NCBI RefSeq assembly: GCF_002950945.1
Contig: NZ_CP012673.1
Coordinates: forward strand, 62,001-126,000
Source of the DNA: Sorangium cellulosum
Lineage (GTDB): Bacteria; Myxococcota_A; Polyangia; Polyangiales; Polyangiaceae
Reading direction: 5' to 3'
DNA length: 64,000 nucleotides
Position numbers and translations under genes: made by a program. Positions 8,507-19,380 of this stretch are shown one piece after another. The first letter of the stretch is position 1. Each line of letters begins with the position of its first letter. The notes beneath the pieces are model-generated. The model was not told the DNA's origin and searched no databases. It saw only the letters and a list, made by a program, of their open reading frames with translations.

Positions 8507-8655
8507 CTAGGGCGTCGATCCGCTTGAAACGCCCGGGAATGAAGAGATTCGAACCACAGAGGCACAGAGGGCACAGAGTTTTTTTGTTGTTCCTCTGTGT
8601 CCTCTGTGCCTCTGTGGTTCATTTTCCCGGGGTTTCAACCCGTTCGGTGTCCTAG
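8507..8655. repeat. Palindromic CTAG-bounded element B (CACAGAGG-type core)
   Basis: This 149-bp inverted repeat starts and ends with CTAGG. The outer arms match imperfectly (left CTAGGGCGTCGATCC..TTGAAAC, right complement CTAGGACACCGAACG..TTGAAAC). The inner arms are tandem CACAGAGG-like units meeting at a T-rich loop near 8579. It lies in the convergent gap between the lipoprotein pair and the GCS2-CBS gene. The TTGAAAC-containing outer module and CTAG ends are shared with elements C and D. Small arginine/glutamate-rich reading frames through the core are artefacts of the repeat. Confidence 0.85.
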
Positions 8656-8676
8656 GGCGCTGGTCTGGAAGGAGAG

Positions 8677-8740
8677 CCGCCAGGACACGAGACGAGGCCA
8701 GGCGTGAATCACGGCCTGGCGTCGCCTCGAGTCCTGGCGG
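8677..8740. repeat. Long inverted repeat, 31-bp arms (GCCAGG-type)
   Basis: The left arm (8677-8707) begins CCGCCAGGACACGAG and the right arm (8710-8740) is its near-complement ending GAGTCCTGGCGG, with only a two-base spacer and a few mismatches. It sits 22 bp after element B and 52 bp past the 3' end of the GCS2-CBS gene. It could terminate transcription from either side. It has the tandem-unit look of the other elements but no CTAG ends. Confidence 0.75.
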
Positions 8741-8791
8741 TTTCTTCATTTCGTCGCTGCGCCGCGGCGCTCGCCGGCCGCCGGCGCCCGC

Positions 8792-10741
<1,950 letters not shown>

Positions 10742-10910
10742 CGCTGCCCTACCCGGCCTTTCACCCGGGCGTGTTCCCGGTCCGCCGCAGCCTACGATGC
10801 GCGGCGGCGCAGGGGGAGCCGGCACGGCGCGCCGGCCGCGACGATCGGAGCAGGCCGGGCAGCGGGGCGCGGAGGCGCGGTGGGCGCGCGCGACGCGGCG
10901 CAGCGCGGCA

Positions 10911-11807
10911 TCAGAACCTGCGGCCGACCGCGAGCCGCAGCGTGGCGACCTTGTCGTCGGCGAGGCCGAACCCGAGCGGCGCGTCGAGCGCCACGAGCAG
11001 GCCGGCGCGGCCGTAATAGCCGGGCCCGTCGGGCTCGTAGCTGACGAACGGCTCCAGCGCGAGCTGCGCCATGTCCTCGCTCGTGAGCGTCAGCGCCGCC
11101 TGCAGCCGGAGCCCGCCGCCGAGCCGGCCCTTGCCGCGCAGCTCGAGCTCGGTGCCCTGCTCGAGCACGAGCTCGACGTCGCCGCCGCCGGTGGGCAAGG
11201 CGAACAGGACGGCGGTGTCCGTGCGGTAGAAGAGCCGCGTGGCGAGCTCGGCCTCGATCCCGCCGCGCGCCCTCAGCGGGAGGTGCTCGGGGATGAGCCG
11301 GTGGAGGTCGAAGAAGGCGCGCGCCGGGGTCGTCGCCTGGAGCGTGGCGCGCGCGTCGGCGCCGGGGTCGTCGAGGACGGGGATCGAGAGCGAGCCCCCG
11401 CCGAAGACGGCGAACCTGCGCGAGAGGGCGCGCGCGTAGTGGGCGCCGAGCGTGGGGTTGCCGAAGAGGAGGCTGCCCGCGCTGCTCTGCTCGTCGACGT
11501 CGGGATCCTCGGCCTTGTACTGCGCGGAGACGTCGCCGTAGGCGAGCGGGAGCTCCGCGTCGAGGTGGAGCCGGCCGAGCCACCGGAGCTGGCCGACGAG
11601 GGTGAAGCTCAGGCCGAACGTGCTCACCTCGGACTCGACGTCGGCCATGCTCCACTCCGCCGACTTGCCGAGCAGATCGAGCTCGAGGCCCGCGCTGTTC
11701 CCCTGGGACCGGACCCAGCGCTCCTTGCCCGCCTGCGCCCTCGCGGGAGGCGCCGCGAGCCAGAACGAAAGGAGGAGGGCGGCGGAGAGCAGCGGTTTCG
11801 CGTTCAA
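10911..11807 (-). CDS. Outer-membrane beta-barrel protein, unknown
   Basis: A 298-residue protein with an N-terminal signal peptide (cleavage near PPARAQA, about residue 25). Alternating amphipathic strands then run through the whole length and end in the terminal aromatic residue (AVGRRF) typical of barrel assembly signals. Repeated segments such as LRLQAALTLTSED and YGRAGLLVALDAPLGFGL fit transmembrane strands. No specific family is recognised. It could be a porin-like channel or a structural barrel. It is monocistronic as far as can be seen. Confidence 0.68.
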   Translation of the reverse strand: MNAKPLLSAALLLSFWLAAPPARAQAGKERWVRSQGNSAGLELDLLGKSAEWSMADVESEVSTFGLSFTLVGQLRWLGRLHLDAELPLAYGDVSAQYKAEDPDVDEQSSAGSLLFGNPTLGAHYARALSRRFAVFGGGSLSIPVLDDPGADARATLQATTPARAFFDLHRLIPEHLPLRARGGIEAELATRLFYRTDTAVLFALPTGGGDVELVLEQGTELELRGKGRLGGGLRLQAALTLTSEDMAQLALEPFVSYEPDGPGYYGRAGLLVALDAPLGFGLADDKVATLRLAVGRRF

Positions 11808-11993
11808 TCAGCCCCAGAGGGGTAACTAACACGATCGGGCGACTCTGTGGTTATCGAACGGAGCCGCTCCAGCGGGTCCGCGACGTGGCGTGCTGGTCTC
11901 GATTGGAGAGATGTCACGGCGTGATGCCGTGCGCGTCGCGCCTCCATGACCTGCGATGAGGGGAGGCGGGCGAAGCACACCTACAAGGGCGCG

Positions 11994-12848
11994 TTACGGC
12001 CTGCGCGCGGCGGGGCGCGTGGAGCCGGGGGCCGCCTGTTCCGCGGGCGTGGGCTCCTCGTCGGCGTCGCCCTCGTCGCCCTCGTCGGCGTCGTCCTCGT
12101 CGGCGTCGTCCTCGTCTTCGTCCTCGGCTCCGCTGCCGCTCTCGTCCTCGAAGAGGAGGGAGGGCGCGCCGCCGGCGCCGTGCTCCGCGAAGATCCCGTC
12201 GGCGGCGACCACGAGCGCCTCCAGGCGCTCCGCGTCGACGGGGCCGTAGGCCGCGACCGCCATGACGCGGTCCTGCACGAAGAGCCACGCGTCGGGGAAC
12301 TCGCGCAGCGCGCCGCGGACGCGCCGCGAGAGCCACCGGCCGATGGCCTTCGCGTCTGGGCCCTCGACCAGGAACTGATCCATGAACTCCGGGTCCTTCT
12401 TGAACTGCACGCCGGTGTTGGGGACGGGGTTGCCGTCGAGGATCGGCAGCGGGCAGACGGTGAGCGGGGGCGCAGCCTGCTCCAGCTTCGCGAGGACCAC
12501 CTGGTACTCGCTGCCGTTCTTCGCGCTGGGCCCGACGACCGCGACGTAGGCGAGCTTCGCGACGAGCTCGTAGCGCGCGAGGACCACGCCGCCGCCCGTC
12601 GCCTCCAGCGTCCGCTCGAAGCTGGGGGGCATCGCGCGCACCGGGCGAGGGCCGGCGATCTCGGCGGTGGTCTTGCGGGTCTTCCGGCCGCGGTACCCCG
12701 CGGGCTCGTGCGCCTCGCGCTGCGGGATCATGAGCGCGCGCCAGCGCACGAGCTCGGCGTCGCGCCGCGACTCGTGCCGGGTGCGCAGGCCGGTCAGGAA
12801 CCAGACGACGAGCACCGCGAAGGGACCTACGTACCAGAGCCAGAGCAT
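11994..12848 (-). CDS. Membrane-anchored hypothetical protein with an acidic tail
   Basis: A 284-residue protein. One N-terminal transmembrane helix (LWYVGPFAVLVVWFLTGL, residues 3-20) is followed by a soluble domain (about 30-225) with no recognised motif. The C-terminal tail of about 45 residues is almost entirely Asp/Glu with Ala and Gly. The tail is encoded by short GTCGTC/GTCCTC-like repeats (complement strand about 12050-12140) that could change length by slippage. The start at 12848 places the helix directly after the Met. Function unknown. Confidence 0.65.
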   Translation of the reverse strand: MLWLWYVGPFAVLVVWFLTGLRTRHESRRDAELVRWRALMIPQREAHEPAGYRGRKTRKTTAEIAGPRPVRAMPPSFERTLEATGGGVVLARYELVAKLAYVAVVGPSAKNGSEYQVVLAKLEQAAPPLTVCPLPILDGNPVPNTGVQFKKDPEFMDQFLVEGPDAKAIGRWLSRRVRGALREFPDAWLFVQDRVMAVAAYGPVDAERLEALVVAADGIFAEHGAGGAPSLLFEDESGSGAEDEDEDDADEDDADEGDEGDADEEPTPAEQAAPGSTRPAARRP

Positions 12849-12895
12849 GGGGCGGCGATGTTAGCAAAACTCGCCGCGCCGCGTGAGACAAGCCG

Positions 12896-14581
12896 TCAGA
12901 ACGGGACGAAGTCCTGATCGCCCGTGGCGTGCACCGCGCGCCCATTGCTTGATGCGCCGCCGCCGCCGCTCGGGCCGCCCTTGAGCGGCGGCTTCAACGG
13001 CGCCTTACCGCCGTGGCGCTCCGGGAAACGCCCCGCCCCCGGAGGCCTGTGGCCCAGGTCGCCGTTGCTCTCCCGCAAGAGCCGGAACGACGCCATCACG
13101 TTCTGGAGCTGCTCCGCCTGCGACGAGAGCTCGGCTGCCGTGCTGGCGAGCTCCTCGGCGATCGCCGCGTTGCGCTGCGTGGCCTGCTCTATCAGCTCCA
13201 CCGCCCCGTTGATCTGGGCCACGCCGTTCGACTGCTCCTTGGACGCGACCGCGACGACCTGCACCAGCTCCGCGGTCTCCCGGATGGACGGGACGAGCTC
13301 CGCGATGAGCTGCCCCGAGCGCTCCGCGACGGCGATGCTCGACGCGGCAAATGAGCCGATCTCCTTCGCCGCGTCCCGGCTCCGCTCGGCGAGCCGCCGC
13401 ACCTCCGCGGCGACCACGGCGAAGCCCTTGCCGTGCTCCCCCGCGCGGGCCGCCTCGATCGCGGCGTTCAGGGCGAGCAAGTTCGTCTGGTACGCGATCT
13501 CCTCGATGATCACGATCCGCTGGGTGATCGACTTCATCGCCTCGACCGTCTCCCGGACCGCGTGACCGCTCTGCTCCGCGTCCTTCGTCCTCCGGTGCGC
13601 CGTCTCCTCGACCTGCTTGCAGTTGGCGGCGTTCTTCGCGATCGTGCCGCTGAGCTGCTGCAGGCTGGCCATCGTCTCCTCCACGGACGCCGCCTGCTCG
13701 CTGGTCCCGTGCGACAGGCTCTGCGCTGTCGCCGAGAGCTGCACCGCGACCGAGGAGACCGAGATCGCGCCGCTCCGGACCTCGCTGATGAGGCCCGCCA
13801 GGCGCTCCGACATGGCCTTCACGGCGACGAGCATCTGGCCGAACTCGTCGGAGCTCTTCACCGTGACCTCGCCCGTGAAGTCGCCCTCGGCGATGCGCTG
13901 GTGGATCGATACGGCCTGGGTGAGCGGCAGCGAGATCATCCTGCTGAAGAGGACGGCGAGCGCGATGGCGACGATGAGCCCGAGCAGACCTCCTATCTGC
14001 AGCGTCGTGTACATCGTCGTGACGAGCGCGTTCGTCGCTGCCTGCCGCTGGACGAGCAGGGCGCGCTCCTCGTCGTCGATCTCCCTGATCGTCGCGCGCA
14101 TCTGGTCCATGAGGCTCTTCCCGCGCCCCCGCCTGACCTCGTCGAAGGTGCGGTCCGGCGGCGCCTTCGCCTCGTCCGCGCTGCGGCGGAGCTGGATGAT
14201 CGGCTCCAGCGTGGAGGAGAGCCACTCGCCGTGCTCCTTCGAGAGCCTGTCGAGGCGCTGCTGCTGGCGCGGGTTGTCCCTGGTGAGCTCCTTGGCGCGA
14301 CTCAGGCTCTCGTCGAACCGGTCGCGCCCGCGGCGGTACGGCTCCAGGAAGGACTCCACCCCGGTGATGACGAAGCCCCGCTCCCCTGTCTCGGTGTCGA
14401 GCAGCGCCTCCATGATGTCACTCGTCGCGAGGAGCACCTCGTACGTGTGCCGGTCCCATGAGCGGGCCTCGTCGAGCTCCGCAAATTTCTTGTAGGCCGT
14501 GCCCGCCAGTCCGAGGACGATGATGACCATGGCGGCGAAGCCGAGGTGGAGCTTCCGGCCTACTCCGAGATGCGCAAGCAT
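12896..14581 (-). CDS. Methyl-accepting chemotaxis protein with CHASE3-like sensor
   Basis: A 561-residue transducer. TM1 spans about 12-30 and the periplasmic CHASE3-like helical sensor 35-185 ([15 protein letters not shown] is diagnostic). TM2 is at 192-213, HAMP about 213-265, and the signalling domain follows with the hairpin tip [22 protein letters not shown] Pro/Gly-rich linker precedes the extreme C-terminus DQDFVPF, which could be a tethering pentapeptide for CheR. It overlaps cheR by 22 bp and is the last gene of the chemosensory operon, so it is probably the receptor served by the adjacent CheA/CheW/CheR/CheD. The ligand is unknown. Confidence 0.9.
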   Translation of the reverse strand: MLAHLGVGRKLHLGFAAMVIIVLGLAGTAYKKFAELDEARSWDRHTYEVLLATSDIMEALLDTETGERGFVITGVESFLEPYRRGRDRFDESLSRAKELTRDNPRQQQRLDRLSKEHGEWLSSTLEPIIQLRRSADEAKAPPDRTFDEVRRGRGKSLMDQMRATIREIDDEERALLVQRQAATNALVTTMYTTLQIGGLLGLIVAIALAVLFSRMISLPLTQAVSIHQRIAEGDFTGEVTVKSSDEFGQMLVAVKAMSERLAGLISEVRSGAISVSSVAVQLSATAQSLSHGTSEQAASVEETMASLQQLSGTIAKNAANCKQVEETAHRRTKDAEQSGHAVRETVEAMKSITQRIVIIEEIAYQTNLLALNAAIEAARAGEHGKGFAVVAAEVRRLAERSRDAAKEIGSFAASSIAVAERSGQLIAELVPSIRETAELVQVVAVASKEQSNGVAQINGAVELIEQATQRNAAIAEELASTAAELSSQAEQLQNVMASFRLLRESNGDLGHRPPGAGRFPERHGGKAPLKPPLKGGPSGGGGASSNGRAVHATGDQDFVPF

Positions 14582-15537
14582 GATGCATGCTCCGGGCTAG
14601 ATGTGATCGCGGCTTCCCTTGAGCCCTGCCAGGGCTGGAGCCGATAAACGGATGGCGCGACGCATCGCACGCGGTGGTCCGTCCCGTGGAGGCCCTCGGC
14701 GTGCCCGAGGAACAGGTACCCTAAAGGCGCGAGGCTGGCGATGAGCCTCGCCACGATCGACGCCCTCGTCGCGGCGTCGAAGTAGATGAGGACGTTCCGG
14801 CAGAAGATCAGATCGAACAGGCCGAATCGCTCGGGCGCCGCGTCGAGCAGGTTGAAGCGCCGGAAGCTGACGAGCCGGCGTAGCTCCGGCCGGGCCTTCA
14901 TCAGGCCCGTGCTCGCGCCCGTCCCGCGGAGCATGTAGTTGCGCAGGTGCCCGTCCGGGATCTCCGAGGCCCGCTCGATCGGCCACACCGCACGTTGCGC
15001 CTGACCGAGCGCGCGGGCGGACAGGTCCGTCGCGAGGACGCTGACCCCCGGAGCGCGCGTCGACGCGCCGCTGCGATCCAGGGAGGACAGGCCGTCGAGC
15101 AGCGCCATCGCGATCGAGTAGGGCTCTTCCCCGGTCGAGCAGGCCGCGCTCCAGGCGCGCAGCGGGCGGCCGACGCGCGCGGGGGGCGCTCCGCGGTCCG
15201 GCGCGCCGTGGCCCGCGCTCTCCTGCCACGCCGGGAGGATCTCGCGCTCGAGGAGCTCGAACTGCTCGCGCTCCCGGAAGAAACGGGTCTCGTTGGTGCA
15301 GATGCAGTCGAGCATGTGGACCAGCTCGCCCTCGCCTGCCGGCGCGGTCACCCGGCGGTAGTACTCGCCGAAGCTGCGGAGCCCGAGCGCGCGCAGCCGG
15401 GGCGCGAGGCGGCAGATCAGGAGCGGCTTCTTCTGCGGGCCCAGCGCGATGCCCGAGAGGCGCTTGATGAGCTTCTGGAACAGCACGAACTCGTCGTCGC
15501 TGAGGGAGCGCGGGGCCAGCTCGGCGAGCGCGATCAT
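14560..15537 (-). CDS. cheR: Chemotaxis protein methyltransferase CheR
   Basis: A 325-residue protein with the CheR N-terminal helical domain (1-90) and a SAM-dependent methyltransferase domain. The motifs are TNETRFFRE (contact region), [17 protein letters not shown] (SAM loop), [21 protein letters not shown] and LFLGHAEGL. It methylates receptor glutamates using S-adenosylmethionine. It overlaps cheW by ATGA and the mcp start by 22 bp. The beta-subdomain that binds receptor C-terminal pentapeptides is in the expected region, but its binding specificity cannot be judged by eye. Confidence 0.93.
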   Translation of the reverse strand: MIALAELAPRSLSDDEFVLFQKLIKRLSGIALGPQKKPLLICRLAPRLRALGLRSFGEYYRRVTAPAGEGELVHMLDCICTNETRFFREREQFELLEREILPAWQESAGHGAPDRGAPPARVGRPLRAWSAACSTGEEPYSIAMALLDGLSSLDRSGASTRAPGVSVLATDLSARALGQAQRAVWPIERASEIPDGHLRNYMLRGTGASTGLMKARPELRRLVSFRRFNLLDAAPERFGLFDLIFCRNVLIYFDAATRASIVARLIASLAPLGYLFLGHAEGLHGTDHRVRCVAPSVYRLQPWQGSREAAITSSPEHASCLRISE

Positions 15538-16088
15538 GGCCTGTCCCCTTCGCCGGCCGGCGCGCCGTGGCTGCCTGGGAGCGCCGGCGGGGCCCCGGGG
15601 GCCGAGGGGCCGAGGTCCGTCGAGCCCAGCAGCTCCGCCGGCGAGAGGATGTGGTCGATGTTGAGCAGCAGCACGAGCTTCTCGCCCACCTTCGCCACGC
15701 CGAGCAGCTGATCCATGCGCACCTGCATGCCGAAGGTCGGCGCGGGCTCGATCTGATCCTCGGAGAGCGTGAGGACGTCGCCCACGGCATCGATGAGCAG
15801 GCCGAGGCGGGTGCTCTCACCGTCGAGATCGGTCTCGACAATGAGGATGCAGGTCCACCGGCTCACCTTCGTCGGCGGCAGCCCGAGCATGATCGCGAGA
15901 TCGATGACCGGCACGACGCGGCCCCTCAGGTTCATGGCGCCGACGATGCACGCCGGCATCCTCGGGACCCGCGATATGACGCTGTGCTCGACGATCTCCC
16001 GCGTGCGGAGGATGTTCACCGCGTACACGTCCCCCGCGATGATGAAGGAGATGTACTGCGACACGGGGCTCGACGCGTCAGGGATCAT
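15534..16088 (-). CDS. cheW: Chemotaxis coupling protein CheW
   Basis: A 184-residue protein. The CheW fold covers about 8-150 (QYISFIIAGDVYAVNILRTREIVE, GAMNLRGRVVPVIDL, GLLIDAVGDVL). A Pro/Gly/Ala-rich tail of about 30 residues follows. It couples receptors to CheA. The ATG at 16088 is preferred: GGAGG lies just upstream, and the longer frame adds a basic, non-homologous stretch. It overlaps cheR by four bases. Confidence 0.92.
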   Translation of the reverse strand: MIPDASSPVSQYISFIIAGDVYAVNILRTREIVEHSVISRVPRMPACIVGAMNLRGRVVPVIDLAIMLGLPPTKVSRWTCILIVETDLDGESTRLGLLIDAVGDVLTLSEDQIEPAPTFGMQVRMDQLLGVAKVGEKLVLLLNIDHILSPAELLGSTDLGPSAPGAPPALPGSHGAPAGEGDRP

Positions 16089-16143
16089 GACGCCTCCACG
16101 GAGAGAGACGGGAAACGGGCGCGCTGCGCGCCGGGGCACCGGC

Positions 16144-17832
16144 TCATCCTGGGCTGCCTCCGGCGGCCGCGGGCGCTGCCGTGCCTTCGCCGAGGGCGAA
16201 GGCCGGGCCCAGCTCCCTGAGGACGCGGCCGAGCAGCGCGTCGACGTCGAGGATCATCGCCACGCTGCCGTCGCCGAGGAGGGTCGAGCCGGAGATGCCC
16301 GGAACGCGGCGAAAGAGCTGGCCGAGCGGCTTGACCACCGTGCGGCCCTCGCCGTCGAGGGTGTCGACCACGAGGCCGGCCTCGGAGCCTTCGTGCGCGA
16401 CGATGACGACGCGCTCATCCGGCGGGGGAGGGCCGTCGAGCCTGAAGAGCGCCCGGAGGCGGACGCACGGCAGCGCGCGTCCGCGCCGGACCATGAGCCC
16501 CTGGGTGCCGCCGTGCGCGAGCGTGCCGCGGGGCAGATCGCAGCAGGCGAGCACCGAGCGGAGGGGGATCACGTACCGCTCGTCGTCGATCCCCACCGAG
16601 AGCCCTTCGATGGTGGCCAGGGTGAGCGGGAGCTGGATCGACAGCGACGTGCCGCGCCCTTCCCGGCTCTCGATCCGGATCGTGCCCTGGATGGACTCCA
16701 CGCGGCGCCGGACGACGTCCATACCCATGCCGCGCCCCGCCAGGTGGGACGACTCCGCCGCCGTGGAGAACCCGGGCTCGAACACGAGGCTGAAGAGCTC
16801 ATGATCGGGGAGCGCGTCGGGCGCAGGGTGCCTCCCCTGCGCGCGGACCTGGGCGGCGATGCGCTCGCGGCTCATGCCGGCGCCGTCGTCGGCGATCCGG
16901 AGCGCGATGCCGCCCCGCTCGTGCGCGGCGTGCAGGGTGATCGTGCCGCAGGGGTCCTTGCCCGCGGCGCGCCGCGCCTCGGGCGCCTCGATGCCGTGAC
17001 AGATGGCGTTGCGCAGGAGGTGCGTGAGGGCGTCCCGGAACCGCTCGATCACGGCCGTGTCCACCTCCACGTCGCCGTGCACGACGAAAAGCCGCGCCTG
17101 CCTGCCGTGTGCGTGGGCGAGATCGCGGACCGTGCGCTCGTAGTGCCGGAACCAGGGCCCCACCGGCACCATACGCGCGGCGCGCACCGCCTCGTCCAGC
17201 TCCTTGCAGAGCCGATCTTGCTCCTCCATCTCGTCGCGCAGCGCAGCGCCGGCCTCCCCGCGCGCCGCGTGGAGCTTTCGCGCGATCCTGTTCCGGCCGA
17301 GGGTGAGCTCTCCGACGAGATCCGCCATGCGATCCAGCTTCTCGACGGCGACACGGATGCTCTTGATGCTGGTCGCTTCCTCCGCGTCGTCCTCGGTCGC
17401 GCGGCGCGCGCTCGTCCCCCGCACGTCCTCGGCCGTCTCCAGCCCTCCGCGACGCGCTTCCTGGAGGCGCGCGACGACCTCTCGGTGGGAGGTGCTGCGC
17501 TCGATCTGTCCCTTCTCGACCTCGGCGACGAGCCGGCGGGCGGCGTCCACCGTCTCGAGCAGCAGCGAGACCACAGCCGTCGTCAGGGAGAGGTCGCCGC
17601 GGCAGAGCGCCTCGATGACGTCCTCCGCGGCGTGCCCGAGATCGCTCAAGCCACCGAGGCCCATCGAGCCGGCGCTCCCCTTGAGCGTATGGGTGGCGCG
17701 GAAGACGCGCTGGAGGACGTCGTGAACGTTGCGGCCGGTCTCGAGCTGCAGCAGCGCGCGCTCGATCTCGTCGAGGATCTCGTGCGCCTCCGCCATGAAC
17801 GTCTGGAGCAGCTCGTCGCGATCGCTATCCAT
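16144..17832 (-). CDS. cheA: Chemotaxis histidine kinase CheA
   Basis: A 562-residue kinase. The P1 phosphotransfer domain carries H48 in ATHTLKGSAGS. A short linker without a clear P2 domain follows, then the P3 dimerisation helices (SIRVAVEKLDRMADLVGEL) and P4 with N-box LLRNAICHGIE, G1 DDGAGM and G2 GRGMGMDVV. The C-terminal P5 is CheW-like (LTLATIEGLSVGIDDERYVIPL). Apparent absence of P2 is common in shorter CheAs and may slow response-regulator docking. It begins five bases after the cheD stop. No receiver domain is fused; the operon supplies a separate CheY. Confidence 0.93.
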   Translation of the reverse strand: MDSDRDELLQTFMAEAHEILDEIERALLQLETGRNVHDVLQRVFRATHTLKGSAGSMGLGGLSDLGHAAEDVIEALCRGDLSLTTAVVSLLLETVDAARRLVAEVEKGQIERSTSHREVVARLQEARRGGLETAEDVRGTSARRATEDDAEEATSIKSIRVAVEKLDRMADLVGELTLGRNRIARKLHAARGEAGAALRDEMEEQDRLCKELDEAVRAARMVPVGPWFRHYERTVRDLAHAHGRQARLFVVHGDVEVDTAVIERFRDALTHLLRNAICHGIEAPEARRAAGKDPCGTITLHAAHERGGIALRIADDGAGMSRERIAAQVRAQGRHPAPDALPDHELFSLVFEPGFSTAAESSHLAGRGMGMDVVRRRVESIQGTIRIESREGRGTSLSIQLPLTLATIEGLSVGIDDERYVIPLRSVLACCDLPRGTLAHGGTQGLMVRRGRALPCVRLRALFRLDGPPPPDERVVIVAHEGSEAGLVVDTLDGEGRTVVKPLGQLFRRVPGISGSTLLGDGSVAMILDVDALLGRVLRELGPAFALGEGTAAPAAAGGSPG

Positions 17833-17837
17833 ACGGC

Positions 17838-18461
17838 TCACAGGGGTTGGATGGCGATGCCGCCGTCGCTGGTCCGGAATACGAGCTTGCGCCCCCGGGT
17901 GCCGCCCGTGTCCATCTGCGCGATCTGGATCCCCTCCGCGCGCAGGAACGCGAGCCCGGCGCGGACGTTCTGCGCGCCGAGGTGGGTGCCGCGCTCCCGG
18001 AACGCGGAGATGAGGCAGGCGCCACCGACGATGTGCGCTTGCAGCGCCCGGGTGGAGATCCCGAGCTCCCTGAGCCGCTCGAGCAGGCACCGACACGCGG
18101 TATCGGCGAAGCGGGCGGAGGCCATCCCCGGGCTCGGACATTCCGGGAGCACGTAGTGGTTCATCCCGCCGACGCCGGTCGTGGCGTCCCAGAGGCAGAT
18201 CGCCACACACGATCCGACGATGGTGGTCACCGAGGTCGGCTCCGACGAGGCGAAGAGCTGGCCCGGCATGACGTGCTGGGACCTCCCCGGAAGCGAGCGC
18301 AAGCTGGGCGGTCTTACAGACACAGGCGTCGCCGTGAAGTCGGACGGCGTGGCCCTGTCCTCTCCACCGACATCCTCGGGCGGAAGTCCGGATCGAGCGG
18401 CGTCGCCGGACGGAGCGCGATAGGCGCCATCGGATGCCCCGCCCGCCGCGTCAGTCGCCAA
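17838..18461 (-). CDS. cheD: Chemoreceptor glutamine deamidase CheD
   Basis: A 207-residue protein. The CheD core (about 60-205) has the catalytic cysteine C85 (VGSCVAICLWD) and histidine H102 (GMNHYVLP). The first 55 residues are a low-complexity extension that may be untranslated if a later start is used. CheD deamidates receptor glutamines and can interact with CheC. No cheC or cheB is visible in this operon. It overlaps the upstream response-regulator gene by 11 bp. Confidence 0.88.
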   Translation of the reverse strand: MATDAAGGASDGAYRAPSGDAARSGLPPEDVGGEDRATPSDFTATPVSVRPPSLRSLPGRSQHVMPGQLFASSEPTSVTTIVGSCVAICLWDATTGVGGMNHYVLPECPSPGMASARFADTACRCLLERLRELGISTRALQAHIVGGACLISAFRERGTHLGAQNVRAGLAFLRAEGIQIAQMDTGGTRGRKLVFRTSDGGIAIQPL

Positions 18462-18819
18462 GGCAGTTTCTCACTTTTGCCAGGAGTTCCATGGTGTCGA
18501 TGGGCTTCGAGACGAAATCCGAGCATCCGCTCCGGAATCCCTGTTCCATGTGCTCGACGTCGCTTCGGCTGGTGACGAGCAGGATCGGCGTGCTGCGTGT
18601 CACCTCCTCCGCGCGCAGCCGCCGGCAGGCGTCGAACCCGTTCACGTGCGGCATGACGACGTCGAGGAGAATGAGATCGGGCCGCTGCTCCATGGCCACG
18701 GCGACGCCCTCGCGGCCGTCGTTTGCCGTGATGAGGTCGTAGTGCTCGCGCAGCACCATCTGCTCGATGCGCAGAATGGTCTGAGAATCGTCGACCAGCA
18801 GAATCTTCTTCCGACGCAC
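18451..18819 (-). CDS. CheY-like single-domain response regulator
   Basis: A 122-residue receiver domain from the GTG at 18819. The acidic pair is D10-D11, the phosphoacceptor D53 (LLDVVMP), with a conserved Ser in LLVTSRSD and Lys in VSKPID. I chose the GTG because it gives the canonical length and has a GGGGG stretch seven bases upstream. In-frame ATGs at 18864 and 18897 would add an alanine-rich leader. As the first gene of the operon it is the likely CheA output. Nothing beyond a receiver is present, so the downstream target is unknown. Confidence 0.88.
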   Translation of the reverse strand: MRRKKILLVDDSQTILRIEQMVLREHYDLITANDGREGVAVAMEQRPDLILLDVVMPHVNGFDACRRLRAEEVTRSTPILLVTSRSDVEHMEQGFRSGCSDFVSKPIDTMELLAKVRNCLGD

Positions 18820-19380
18820 CCTTCCACCCCCTTGCTCCGATGCAGCGGACAAAGCCGCAGCCATGCCCTCACGTGTGGCAGGATAGACCCTCCTCATCCA
18901 CCCACGTACAGGGCGCCTCCCCCTTGGCAGGCATCACCTTACCACGGGAGTTTGTCCAAGCTCCACGTAATATTTTGCAGCATGCACACATGGACTCCCT
19001 GGGTCTGGCCGGTCGCGATGTTGTGCCCGCGCGTGTGGAGCATCGATGAGGTTGAAGAGACCCTGCTTCCGGTGCTTGCCGGCGGCCAGGCGCTGGCGTT
19101 GGTCGGCCTGCGGGGCAGCTCGACGGGCGCCCGCTCAGGGCCGGCGAGCTCGCTGGTTGTCGAGCTGAGCGGCGCTCTCGGCTCGGGTTGCTCGTGACGT
19201 TCACACAGCCACCCACTGGTGCTGGGGTGAAGGAAAGCAGCACGAGTGGAGGGAGCGAGGTAGGACGGATGGGCGCCGCGGCGCACACCACCGATCCGGT
19301 GGCTCACCTCGCGTGTCGGACGTGCACCACCCGGGTCGCGCCGGCTCGCCAACGCACGTTCGTCCTCGGGTGACGTGGTG
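18820..19380. other. Intergenic region upstream of the chemosensory operon
   Basis: About 560 bases without a convincing gene; the open frames lack codon bias consistent with coding. It holds a relatively AT-rich patch around 18955-18990, unusual for this window, which may be promoter or regulator-binding DNA for the che operon. I could not fit a clear promoter. Confidence 0.5.

Noticed and set aside
8215..8749. Small open frames through element B reading HRGTEDTEE or HRGHRG-like peptides
   Set aside because: They are translations of the CACAGAGG palindrome; the same sort of peptide arises wherever this repeat type occurs and has no protein support.
18869..19352. Open frames of about 140 codons between cheY and the glycosyltransferase
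   Set aside because: Pro/Arg/Ser-rich, no ribosome-binding site, no recognisable domain; treated as intergenic.
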